This document shows positions 55,352 to 64,000 of a stretch of 64,000 nt of DNA, piece after piece. This DNA is from Aquabacterium parvum (lineage in GTDB: Bacteria > Pseudomonadota > Gammaproteobacteria > Burkholderiales > Burkholderiaceae_C), in assembly GCF_001447195.1 (NCBI RefSeq), contig NZ_LFRI01000084.1:1-64000 (forward strand), written 5' to 3'. The position numbers and the translations under genes were made by a program. Position 1 is the stretch's first letter, and the number at the start of each line of letters is the position of its first letter. A model generated the notes under the pieces. That model did no database searches, was not told where the DNA came from, and saw only the letters and a list, made by a program, of their open reading frames with translations.

Positions 55352-57775
55352 TCAGCGCTTGCCACCCTTGGCCCGAGCGGCCTTCTTGCCCGCAGCTTTG
55401 GTGCGACCTGCGCCCGCACCACCGCTGCCAGCGGACGACGCGCGCCCCTGCCCTTTGCCAGAGACGGCCGGCGGCGATGCCTCGGAAGATCGTTGACCGC
55501 TTTTGCCAGCGCCCTTGCCCGCTGCGCGTGCACCACGCCGAGCATCTCGATCGCGTTCGCGCACCACGGACAACTCATCTTGAGCCGGAGTGTCGCTTTC
55601 CCAGTCGACAGCGGCCGCCCTCGCACCCGCGCGCTCGTCGCCCCGACCTCGCCGACGTCCGCCGGACGAAGGGCGCGGGGACTCCGCCCCCTCCCTCACC
55701 ATGCGGAAATCGATCTTGCGGCTGTCCAGGTCGACACGGCTGACCTGCACGCGCACCCGGGTGCCAACGCCGTAGCGAACACCACTGCGCTCACCGCGCA
55801 ACTCCTGACGGGCTTCGTCAAACCGGTAGTACTCGCCACCGAGCTCGGTGATGTGGATCAAGCCTTCAACATACAGGCCGTCAAGTTGCACAAACAGCCC
55901 GAACGTCGTTGCCGCACTGACCGTGCCGCCATATTCCTCACCCAGGCGCTCACGCATGAACATGCACTTCAGCCACGCCTCGACGTCGCGCGAAGCCTCA
56001 TCCGCCCGGCGCTCGTTGGCGCTGCAATGGATGCCCGCCGTCTCCCAGGCTGCCGCCTCGGCTGGGGGCAACTTGATGCGCGCAGCAACCTTGACAGGCG
56101 CCTTGGGCAACCCCTTCGAGGCCTCCGACTTGCCACCTGGCTTGCGCTTGAAATTGCCCGTGGACGACACCACAGGCGGCAGGATCAGCTTGTAACGAGC
56201 GCTGCCAAGCAAGGCCTTGATGACGCGATGCACAAGCAGGTCCGGATAACGGCGAATCGGGCTGGTGAAGTGCGTGTAAGCCTCGTACGCCAAGCCGAAG
56301 TGCCCGCTGTTGGTGGGCGTGTAGATGGCCTGCTGCATCGAGCGCAGCAGCATCGTGTGGATCTGCATGGCGTCGGGCCGCTCCTTCGTGGCCTGCGCGA
56401 TGGCCTGGAACTCTCCTGGCGTGGGCTCTTCACCAATGCCCAACCCCAGGCCCAGCGCCTTCAAGTAGTTGCGCAAGGTGCTGCGCTTCTCGGGCGTGGG
56501 CCCCTCGTGCACCCGGTAAAGCGATGGGTGCTTGCCACGCATGATGAAGTCGGCCGAGCAGACGTTGGCCGCCAGCATGCACTCCTCGATGAGCCGATGG
56601 GCATCGGTGCGCACACGCGGGACGATGCGCGCGATGCGCCCGTTCTCGTCACAAACGATCTGGGTTTCGGTGGTCTCGAAATCCACGGCACCACGGCTGG
56701 AACGAGCCTTCAACAAAGCGCGGTACACCTCGTGCAAGTGCAGCAAATGTGGCACCAGCGCAGCGCGGCGCTGAGCTTCGGGGCCGCGCGTGTTGCCCAG
56801 GATGGTCGCCACTTCGGTGTAGGTCAGGCGGGCATGCGAATTGATGACCGCCGGGAAGAACTGGTAGGCATGCAACACACCTTCGGCTGTGACCAGCATG
56901 TCGCAAACCATCGACAGTCGCTCGACCTCGGGGTTGAGCGAGCACAAGCCATTGGAGAGCTTCTCCGGCAGCATCGGGATGACGCGCCGAGGAAAGTAGA
57001 CCGAGGTCGCTCGCTCATACGCGTCCCGGTCCAGAGGCTCGTCGGGCTTGACGTAGTGACTGACGTCGGCGATGGCCACGATCAAGCGCCAGGCGTTCGG
57101 GGTCTTGCCGCGACCGATCACAGCAGGCTCGCAATAGACCGCGTCATCGAAGTCACGCGCGTCTTCGCCGTCAATGGTCACCAGGGGCACATCGGTCAGG
57201 TCGATGCGCCCCTTCTTGTCGGCCGCCCTCACCTTCTCGGGCAACTTGGCGGCCTGCGCCAGCACGTCATCGCGGAAGCGGTGCGGCACCTCGTACTTTC
57301 GCACCGCGATCTCGATCTCCATGCCCGGGTCATCGATGCCGCCCAACACCTCGACAACCCGACCGACGGGTTGAGCAGTGAGCGATGGCACCTCGGTCAA
57401 CTCCACAGAAACCACTTGTCCGGCCTCTGCGCCTGCGGTGGCCTTGGCCGGAATGAGGATGTCCTGACCAAAGCGCCTGTCCTCCGGCGCGACCAGCCAA
57501 GCCCCACCCTCGTTGAGCAACCTGCCAATGATCGGTGTTTTGCGACGCTCGACAATCTCGAGCACCAAACCTTCGGGACGCCCCTTCCGATCGAGGCGGA
57601 CCACCCTCACCTTCACGCGATCGCGGTGCAAAACCGAACGCATCTCTTGCGGCGGAAGGTAGACACTGGACTCGCCGTCGTCGCTGACGACAAAGCCGTG
57701 GCCATCTCGATGTCCCTGAACGGCTCCGACGATTTCACTCATCAGGCTCACAAATTGGGCGGGGGGTGTTGTCAT
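55352..57775 (-). CDS. rnr: Ribonuclease R
   Basis: Processive 3'-5' exoribonuclease for structured RNA, 807 aa from the ATG at 57775 (MTTPPAQFVSLMSEIVGAV); ATG at 57742 is an alternative, and the longer frame to 57898 runs into the tRNA leader and is rejected. Cold-shock-like domains (GHRDGHGFVVSDDGESSVYL), the RNB catalytic domain with the acidic cluster TIDGEDARDFDDAVYCE, HFTSPIRRYPDLLVHR, an S1 domain (GTVSAATTFGLFVQLDGLYVEG) within its length and a long basic C-terminal tail (GRRRGRGDERAGARA) are visible. Confidence 0.96.
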   Translation of the reverse strand: MTTPPAQFVSLMSEIVGAVQGHRDGHGFVVSDDGESSVYLPPQEMRSVLHRDRVKVRVVRLDRKGRPEGLVLEIVERRKTPIIGRLLNEGGAWLVAPEDRRFGQDILIPAKATAGAEAGQVVSVELTEVPSLTAQPVGRVVEVLGGIDDPGMEIEIAVRKYEVPHRFRDDVLAQAAKLPEKVRAADKKGRIDLTDVPLVTIDGEDARDFDDAVYCEPAVIGRGKTPNAWRLIVAIADVSHYVKPDEPLDRDAYERATSVYFPRRVIPMLPEKLSNGLCSLNPEVERLSMVCDMLVTAEGVLHAYQFFPAVINSHARLTYTEVATILGNTRGPEAQRRAALVPHLLHLHEVYRALLKARSSRGAVDFETTETQIVCDENGRIARIVPRVRTDAHRLIEECMLAANVCSADFIMRGKHPSLYRVHEGPTPEKRSTLRNYLKALGLGLGIGEEPTPGEFQAIAQATKERPDAMQIHTMLLRSMQQAIYTPTNSGHFGLAYEAYTHFTSPIRRYPDLLVHRVIKALLGSARYKLILPPVVSSTGNFKRKPGGKSEASKGLPKAPVKVAARIKLPPAEAAAWETAGIHCSANERRADEASRDVEAWLKCMFMRERLGEEYGGTVSAATTFGLFVQLDGLYVEGLIHITELGGEYYRFDEARQELRGERSGVRYGVGTRVRVQVSRVDLDSRKIDFRMVREGAESPRPSSGGRRRGRGDERAGARAAAVDWESDTPAQDELSVVRERDRDARRGARAAGKGAGKSGQRSSEASPPAVSGKGQGRASSAGSGGAGAGRTKAAGKKAARAKGGKR

Positions 57776-57798
57776 GCTTGAGATTTTGATGCTAGAAT
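57769..57798 (+). promoter_or_regulatory. Promoter of the first tRNA-Leu gene
   Basis: TTGTCA (57769-57774) and TAGAAT (57793-57798), 18 bp apart, form a good sigma-70 promoter pointing to the tRNA. Its -35 box overlaps the start codon of divergent rnr. Confidence 0.6.
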
Positions 57799-57904
57799 CG
57801 AATTCTTCGCTGATTTGCAAAACAAATTTCTTGGATGCCTGCAGCGACTGCGAAAGCGGTTGCGCATGCCCTGCGGAAATGAAGCAAACAGCAAACAAGT
57901 ACCT

Positions 57905-57989
<85 letters not shown>

Positions 57990-58300
57990 AATGAAAAGCC
58001 GCTTGGTCGATGATCAAGCGGCTTTTTTCTTGCCGTGATGGGTCGCGGCGACCATCGCCCTGGCCGTCGCAACGACCAACTGAACAGACTCCACCACAGG
58101 TTCCGGGCATGCCCACACGTTACACCATTGGGCCCTCGCCGATGGGTGTCGCAAGCAGGCGACAAAACGCGCCACCCCATCAATCTGTGCACGAAACGAC
58201 ACAGCGCTGGACTTGGCTTTCAAAGACATGCTAGACTAGCGTTCTTGATTCGTTGCAGGGCCTTTCAAACAAGGCAGTGCAGCAAGTCAAACAAGTACCT
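57990..58300. other. Spacer between the two tRNA-Leu genes
   Basis: The first ~38 bp hold the terminator of copy 1. The right part has GCTAG-A-CTAGC (58230-58240) overlapping a possible -10 box TAGACT for copy 2, and the 12 bp before both tRNAs (AAACAAGTACCT) are identical. A 71-codon minus-strand ORF (58014-58229) lacks a ribosome-binding site and ends in the terminator, so it is not called as a gene. Confidence 0.5.
57996..58027 (+). terminator. Terminator of tRNA-Leu copy 1
   Basis: AAGCCGCTTG (57996-58005) pairs with CAAGCGGCTT (58015-58024), followed by a T-run to 58027. Confidence 0.9.
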
Positions 58301-58385
<85 letters not shown>

Positions 58386-58392
58386 ATTGAAG

Positions 58393-58424
58393 AGCCGCTT
58401 GATCGAAAGGTCAAGCGGCTTTTT
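58393..58424 (+). terminator. Terminator of tRNA-Leu copy 2
   Basis: AGCCGCTTGA (58393-58402) pairs with TCAAGCGGCT (58411-58420) and is followed by TTTTT. It is related in sequence to the copy 1 terminator but the loop has diverged. Confidence 0.9.
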
Positions 58425-58560
58425 CATTGCTCAAGCGCACGCGATCGCCTTCAAAAGGCTCAGAAAACCTGGCGATGCGCGCCACCTGTCCCGTGCACGG
58501 CTTGGGCGCCAGCACCACACCAACGACTGCGCGAACAAACTCGAGATGCGTCGACGCGTG

Positions 58561-58583
58561 AAAAAGGGCGCCTGAGCGCCCTT
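58561..58583 (-). terminator. Terminator downstream of the phosphoribosyltransferase gene
   Basis: AAGGGCGC (58564-58571) and GCGCCCTT (58576-58583) form an 8-bp stem with a CTGA loop; five T residues follow on the minus strand (58565-58561). Confidence 0.8.
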
Positions 58584-58601
58584 CTGACTGTCAGCACATC
58601 A

Positions 58602-59123
58602 TCAACCTTGATGGCGCTTGCGAATGGCCTCAGGCCGCATCGAGTCGTATGCCTCAAAGGGCTGGTGGATCCAGGGGCTGGTGGGCAAGGTGTCAACGTA
58701 GTACTCGGGGGTGTATGAGGACACGCCCTTGACCCAGATCACCGCGCTGCGCAACTCCTCGATGGCCGGCATCGCACGCAGGCGATCGACCACGGCGCGC
58801 AAGGTCACCCCCGAGTCGGCCAGGTCATCGACCAGCAACACGCGACCGGCCAGCTGCCCCTTGGGCATGGTGATGTACTGAGCCATGTCCAGGCGCCCCT
58901 GCAAAGTGCCGCCTTCGGCACGGTAGGAGCTGGTCGACATGATGCCCAAAGGCTTGTCAAACACGCGCGAGAGAACGTCGCCTGGTCGCATGCCACCACG
59001 GGCCAGACACAGGATCTGATCGAACTCCCAACCCGAGTCGTGAACCTGAAGGGCGAGCTTCTCGATCAGGTGATGGTATTCATCCCAGGACACGTACAGG
59101 TGCTTGCCATCGTCGGTGAGCAT
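58602..59123 (-). CDS. Purine-type phosphoribosyltransferase
   Basis: 173 aa PRPP-dependent transferase, fold type I. The PRPP-binding motif is VLLVDDLADSGVTLRAVV with the acidic pair followed by D-S-G-V-T. The start LYVSWDEYHHLIEKLALQ and the LCLARGGMRPGDVLSRVF loop resemble xanthine/hypoxanthine phosphoribosyltransferases, but the base specificity is not certain. It starts 29 bp after purA ends and shares a terminator with it, suggesting joint purine-related expression. Confidence 0.88.
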   Translation of the reverse strand: MLTDDGKHLYVSWDEYHHLIEKLALQVHDSGWEFDQILCLARGGMRPGDVLSRVFDKPLGIMSTSSYRAEGGTLQGRLDMAQYITMPKGQLAGRVLLVDDLADSGVTLRAVVDRLRAMPAIEELRSAVIWVKGVSSYTPEYYVDTLPTSPWIHQPFEAYDSMRPEAIRKRHQG

Positions 59124-59152
59124 GTGATTCCTCTGCTTCAGAACAGCCGAGC

Positions 59153-60541
<1,389 letters not shown>

Positions 60542-61735
60542 TCAGAGAGGGCGCACCAGCCAACGTCCATCGACGAGCGCCAGTTCACGGTCGCACTCGA
60601 ATTCCTGGACATCGTGTTCGTGTCCGGGCAGCACACACACCACGGTGTGCCCCTGCCCGCGCAGGTCGCGAACGGCCTGACGCAACGCCGGGGCCTGGCC
60701 CCAGGGCGCGCGGATGGCCATGCGCGTGGTAGCGGTCTGGCGACCGGCCAGGACATCGCCCAGGACCTTGAGGTCAAGGCTGAAGCCCACGGCAGGCCGG
60801 CGACGACCAAAAACGGCACCGACCTCATCGTAGCGCCCGCCGCGGACCAGGGCATCGGGGTGAGCCATGCCATAGACCGCAAAACGGGTGCCGCTGTAGT
60901 ACGAGTAGCCGCTGAGGTCGGACAGATCAAAGCCGACCTGGACCTCGGGACGCACGGCACGCAGGTGCTCCGCCAGCCAGGCGAGGTCGTCCAGAGCCGA
61001 GGTGACCAGGGCATGTGCTGGCAGCACCTCGCGAGCGCGAGCGAGCACGGATTCATCGCCGTACAGGCGCGTGAACGCGACCAACACAGCTTCGGCCTGG
61101 CTGGATGTGGCCAGCCGACCTTGGCGAGCCAGCTGACGCAGCGTGCCGACATCCTTGCTGGACAAGGCAGCAATCAGGGCATCGCGCTCGGCTGCGGGCA
61201 GGTCTGCCACGCCCAAGCCAGCCAGCACGCCATCGACAAGGCGCACATCTGCCAGATCCATGACGAGGCCGGACAGGCCCGCCGACTGCAAGCCATCGAG
61301 CGCCAGCTCGGCGGCCTCCAGATCGGCTTCAAGGCCAGCATGCCCGTAGATTTCGGCACCCAGCTGGAGCGGTTCGCGACTGGCGTGCGGGCTGGCCGCA
61401 CGGGCATGCAAAACCGGCCCGCAGTAGCAAAGGCGGGTCACACCTTGGCGATTGAGCAGGTGCGCGTCGATCCGAGCGACCTGAGGCGTTGCGTCGGCCC
61501 GCACACCCAGTGAGCGGCCCGAGAGCTGATCCACCAGCTTGAAGGTGCGCAGGTCCAGGGCATGCCCCGTGCCAGACAGCAGCGAATCGAGGTGTTCGAG
61601 CAGCGGCGGCATGACCAGCTCGAAGCCGTAGCCGCGCGCCACGTCAAGCCAGACGCGTCGCAACTCTTCCAAGCGTCGCGCCTGAGCAGGCAAGACGTCA
61701 GCAATGTGCTCTGGCAACAGCCAAGCAGACGACAT
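60542..61735 (-). CDS. hisZ: ATP phosphoribosyltransferase regulatory subunit
   Basis: 397 aa class II aminoacyl-tRNA synthetase-like protein, needed with the short-form HisG for the first step of histidine synthesis. Starts [21 protein letters not shown]; motif-2-like [13 protein letters not shown] and the C-terminal [21 protein letters not shown] and [13 protein letters not shown] are characteristic, with no tRNA-binding domain. The hflC-DUF2065-hisZ-purA order is common in Burkholderiales. hisG itself is not in the window. Confidence 0.95.
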   Translation of the reverse strand: MSSAWLLPEHIADVLPAQARRLEELRRVWLDVARGYGFELVMPPLLEHLDSLLSGTGHALDLRTFKLVDQLSGRSLGVRADATPQVARIDAHLLNRQGVTRLCYCGPVLHARAASPHASREPLQLGAEIYGHAGLEADLEAAELALDGLQSAGLSGLVMDLADVRLVDGVLAGLGVADLPAAERDALIAALSSKDVGTLRQLARQGRLATSSQAEAVLVAFTRLYGDESVLARAREVLPAHALVTSALDDLAWLAEHLRAVRPEVQVGFDLSDLSGYSYYSGTRFAVYGMAHPDALVRGGRYDEVGAVFGRRRPAVGFSLDLKVLGDVLAGRQTATTRMAIRAPWGQAPALRQAVRDLRGQGHTVVCVLPGHEHDVQEFECDRELALVDGRWLVRPL

Positions 61736-61803
61736 AAGAAAACGGGTGGGGATTAAAACGGAGATTCTACCGGGTGATCACGGCAGATTCGACAATTCCG
61801 GGC

Positions 61804-61992
61804 TCAAAGCACCCACAAGATCACGAGCCCGGCCACCATGCTGGCCAAACCGAAGACTCGGATCTGATGATCCGGCAGTTGCAGCATCTGCTCGAACAGG
61901 TGCCGCCAGGAGCTGGGATTGATCGCTGGCAGCAGCCCCTCGAACACCAGCACGAGGGCCACCGCCATCCAGATGGCCTCAGACGCTGGCAC
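61804..61992 (-). CDS. DUF2065 membrane protein
   Basis: 62 aa, two predicted membrane helices (AIWMAVALVLVFEGLLPAI and VFGLASMVAGLVILWVL) with a basic/aromatic loop (PSSWRHLFEQMLQLPDHQIR). The YjeT/DUF2065 family is usually found between hflC and purA, as here, but has no assigned function. It lies 24 bp after hflC. Confidence 0.92.
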   Translation of the reverse strand: MPASEAIWMAVALVLVFEGLLPAINPSSWRHLFEQMLQLPDHQIRVFGLASMVAGLVILWVL

Positions 61993-62016
61993 AGCGACGC
62001 TAGCGCCTGGCGCGGA

Positions 62017-62907
62017 TCACTTGCGGGCCGGCGCCGACGCAGCACCTGCTCCACGCATCGCGCGGAAGAAGTCGCTGCTCGGATCCATCACCACCACGTC
62101 CGACTTGCTGCGGAAGGTGGCGCGATAGGCCTCAAGGCTGCGGTAGAACTGGGCGAACTGAGGGTCGCGACCAAAAGACTCGGCATACAAGGCCGAAGCT
62201 TTGGCGTCGCCCTCGCCCTTGATCTTCTGCGCATCACGGTAAGCCTCGGCCACGATGATTTCTCGCTGGCGATCGGCATCGGCACGGATCTTTTCGCCTT
62301 CAGCACCACCGGTCGAGCGCAGCTCGTTGGCCACGCGCTTGCGTTCGGACTCCATGCGGCGGTAGACCGAGTCGGTGATCTGAGCCGAGAAGTCGACGCG
62401 CTTGATGCGCACGTCCACCACCTCGATGCCGAAGCTGCGGGCTTCATCGGCCAGGCGCTTGACCACACCCTGCATGACCTTCTCGCGCTCTGCAGACAAC
62501 ACGGCACCGACGGTGCGCTTGGTCACTTCTTCGTTGAGCGCGGCCTGAACAACAGGCGCGAGCTTGTTCTCGAGGTTGCGGATGTCGACGCCGTTGTTGC
62601 GAATGAACTGCTTGGGGTCGGTGACGCGCCACTTCACCAGCCAGTCAATGACCAGGCTCTTCTTTTCAGCGGTGAAGATGGGACGCGACTCGGGGCTGTC
62701 GAGGGTCTGAACGCGGCGGTCAAGGAAGACCACGTTCTGCAAAGGAGCCGGCAGTTTGGCCTTGAGGCCGGGTTCACTGATGACTTCCTTGATTTCACCA
62801 AGGGCATAGACGACGGCGAACTGACGCTGATCGACCACGAACAACGTGGACGCGGCCAGGATGATGACGAGCAGGACGCCGATGAGGATGGAGCCGATGC
62901 GATTCAT
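62017..62907 (-). CDS. hflC: Protease modulator HflC
   Basis: 296 aa SPFH/band-7 protein with an N-terminal membrane anchor (IGSILIGVLLVIILAASTLFVV) and a periplasmic SPFH domain (FAVVYALGEIKEVISEPGLK; FLDRRVQTLDSPESRPIFT), then long helices. With HflK it surrounds FtsH and modulates its proteolysis. Pairs with hflK 30 bp upstream. Confidence 0.97.
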   Translation of the reverse strand: MNRIGSILIGVLLVIILAASTLFVVDQRQFAVVYALGEIKEVISEPGLKAKLPAPLQNVVFLDRRVQTLDSPESRPIFTAEKKSLVIDWLVKWRVTDPKQFIRNNGVDIRNLENKLAPVVQAALNEEVTKRTVGAVLSAEREKVMQGVVKRLADEARSFGIEVVDVRIKRVDFSAQITDSVYRRMESERKRVANELRSTGGAEGEKIRADADRQREIIVAEAYRDAQKIKGEGDAKASALYAESFGRDPQFAQFYRSLEAYRATFRSKSDVVVMDPSSDFFRAMRGAGAASAPARK

Positions 62908-62937
62908 GTCTGGTTCCTGATGTAGGGCGTGTGCGGG

Positions 62938-64000
62938 TCAGCGGCCGTCGCGGTCGCGGCTGCGGCCGCCATCGCGAGAGCGCGGGTCCGGGGTGGCGTT
63001 GCCACTGGCCAGGGGGGCGGGCGCATCGGTGGGCTGGCTCGCAGCGCCGGCAGGTGCCAGCGAACCCACGGGGGCGGCTCCTGGTGCGGTCGACTGGATC
63101 AGCTTGTCGAGCGGCAGATACAGGAGGTTGGAGCCCTGGCGCGAATCAACCATGACTTTGGTCACGTTGCTGTAGACCTGCTGCATGGTGTCGATGTAGA
63201 GCCGGTCACGTGTGACGGCTGGCGCTTTCTGGTACTCGGCCAGCACAGCCTTGAAACGCTGCGCATCACCCTCGGCCTGAGCCACGACGCGAGCGGAATA
63301 GCCGGCGGCTTCTTCACGCAGGCGCGCGGCCGTGCCCTGGGCTTTGGGGATCACGTCGTTGGCGTAGGCCTGGCCTTCGTTCTTCAGGCGCTCGCGGTCT
63401 GCGCCGGCCTTGAAGGCATCGTCGAAGGCGGCTTGCACCTGTTCAGGCGCCTGCACGCTCTGCACGTTGACGTTGGCCACCACGACACCTGCCTTGAGCT
63501 TGTTGAGCTGCGCCTGAATGGACTTGACGAGGTCGGTTGCGATGGCATCACGTTGTTCGTAGAGCACCGAGTCCATCGTGCTGTTGCCGACGATCTCGCG
63601 CACCGCGGACTCGGCCGCTTGGAGGACAGCCTCGTCGGGACTGCGGTTCTCGAACAAGTACTGACGGGCGTCGGCCAGGCGGTACTGCACCGTGAAGCGG
63701 ATGTCGACGATGTTCTCATCGCGCGTGAGCATCGACGAATCACGCAAGCCAGTGGCCTGCATGACGGAGTTGCTGCCCACGTCGATCGAACGCAACTGCG
63801 TCAGGTTGACGATTTCATGGCTCTGGAATGGGTACGGCGCACGCCACTGAAAGCCGGCATCCACCGTGTGGCTGAAGCGGCCAAACGACATCACCGCAGC
63901 CTGCTGGCCTTCCTGCACGATGAAAAACCCACTGCCCAACCAGACCAGGGCAACCAGCCCGACGATCAAGCCAGCCCCGATGCCAGCACCGGTGGGGTCC
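62938..64000 (-). CDS. hflK: FtsH protease activity modulator HflK (5' end off-window)
   Basis: Band-7 membrane protein truncated by the window edge; frame continues open to 64000 with GAGIGAGLIVGLVALVWLGS, so the true start lies beyond it. A TTG at 63969 is not a real start. One TM helix, the SPFH domain (FFIVQEGQQAAVMSFGRF; RDENIVDIRFTVQYRLADA) and a helical region with VQAPEQVQAAFDDAFKA are visible. The C-terminal tail is proline/alanine-rich and basic (RDGGRSRDRDGR). Forms a complex with HflC. Confidence 0.95.
   Translation of the reverse strand, partial: DPTGAGIGAGLIVGLVALVWLGSGFFIVQEGQQAAVMSFGRFSHTVDAGFQWRAPYPFQSHEIVNLTQLRSIDVGSNSVMQATGLRDSSMLTRDENIVDIRFTVQYRLADARQYLFENRSPDEAVLQAAESAVREIVGNSTMDSVLYEQRDAIATDLVKSIQAQLNKLKAGVVVANVNVQSVQAPEQVQAAFDDAFKAGADRERLKNEGQAYANDVIPKAQGTAARLREEAAGYSARVVAQAEGDAQRFKAVLAEYQKAPAVTRDRLYIDTMQQVYSNVTKVMVDSRQGSNLLYLPLDKLIQSTAPGAAPVGSLAPAGAASQPTDAPAPLASGNATPDPRSRDGGRSRDRDGR

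Noticed and set aside
55493-57781. 762-codon antisense frame over rnr
   Set aside because: Shadow of rnr; no domain and no ribosome-binding site.
58014-58229. 71-codon frame between the two tRNA-Leu genes (ending GKKKAA)
   Set aside because: No ribosome-binding site, start codon within the copy 2 promoter region and stop inside the copy 1 terminator; no similarity recognised.

Overview
The window looks like a chromosomal segment of a high-GC betaproteobacterium, most likely order Burkholderiales. This rests on gene content and order: rpsF-priB-rpsR-rplI-dnaB, the rpsB-to-lpxB envelope/translation cluster, hflKC-DUF2065-hisZ-purA, and smpB divergent from ratA-rnfH. Codons are strongly GC-ending and TGA is almost the only stop codon. 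The genus cannot be fixed from the sequence alone. Most genes are housekeeping; accessory content is limited to the left edge and a few regulatory modules.

Layout. 1-1.8 kb: end of an integrated element, with a tyrosine recombinase next to the 3' end of guaA. 1.8-6.3 kb: GMP synthesis (guaB, guaA) with an MFS exporter between them. 6.4-9.3 kb: a DUF4124 secreted protein, rnfH-ratA facing smpB, and a metal-dependent hydrolase interrupted by an in-frame TAG. 9.3-12 kb: metC and rimO. 12-14.8 kb: an ECF42-type sigma factor with a VOC protein and two DGPF/YCII proteins. 14.8-15.2 kb: arfB. 15.2-21 kb: a two-component system, whose kinase is split by an in-frame TAG, divergent from a TRAP dicarboxylate transporter (dctPQM). 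21.1-24 kb: ppc. 24-28.9 kb: tandem glycine riboswitch and gcvT-gcvH-gcvP. 29.1-31.8 kb: a frameshifted hybrid histidine kinase. 31.8-35.3 kb: ppsR and ppsA, divergent. 35.5-38.7 kb: rpsF-priB-rpsR-rplI and dnaB. 38.8-55.1 kb: BI-1/YccA protein, then a 16-gene minus-strand block (rpsB, tsf, pyrH, frr, uppS, cdsA, dxr, rseP, bamA, skp, lpxD, fabZ, lpxA, lpxB, rnhB, trmH-like). 55.3-57.8 kb: rnr. 57.9-58.4 kb: two identical tRNA-Leu(CAG) genes. 58.6-64 kb: phosphoribosyltransferase, purA, hisZ, DUF2065, hflC and hflK (cut by the window edge).

Functional links. Purine synthesis is represented at both ends (guaA/guaB and purA plus a purine-type phosphoribosyltransferase). The phosphoenolpyruvate/C4 node is well represented: TRAP dicarboxylate uptake, PEP carboxylase, and PEP synthase with its regulator. 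The central block couples ribosome and translation factors to lipid A, isoprenoid, phospholipid and outer-membrane protein assembly.

Most notable observations: (i) three signalling or enzyme genes are broken, two of them by in-frame TAG codons, in a window where none of about 57 real gene ends uses TAG; (ii) an ECF42-DGPF module with a plausible target promoter before each DGPF gene; (iii) an integrated-element boundary at guaA; (iv) a long hairpin ending 6 nt before the ppc start codon; (v) a perfect DnaA box upstream of dnaB.
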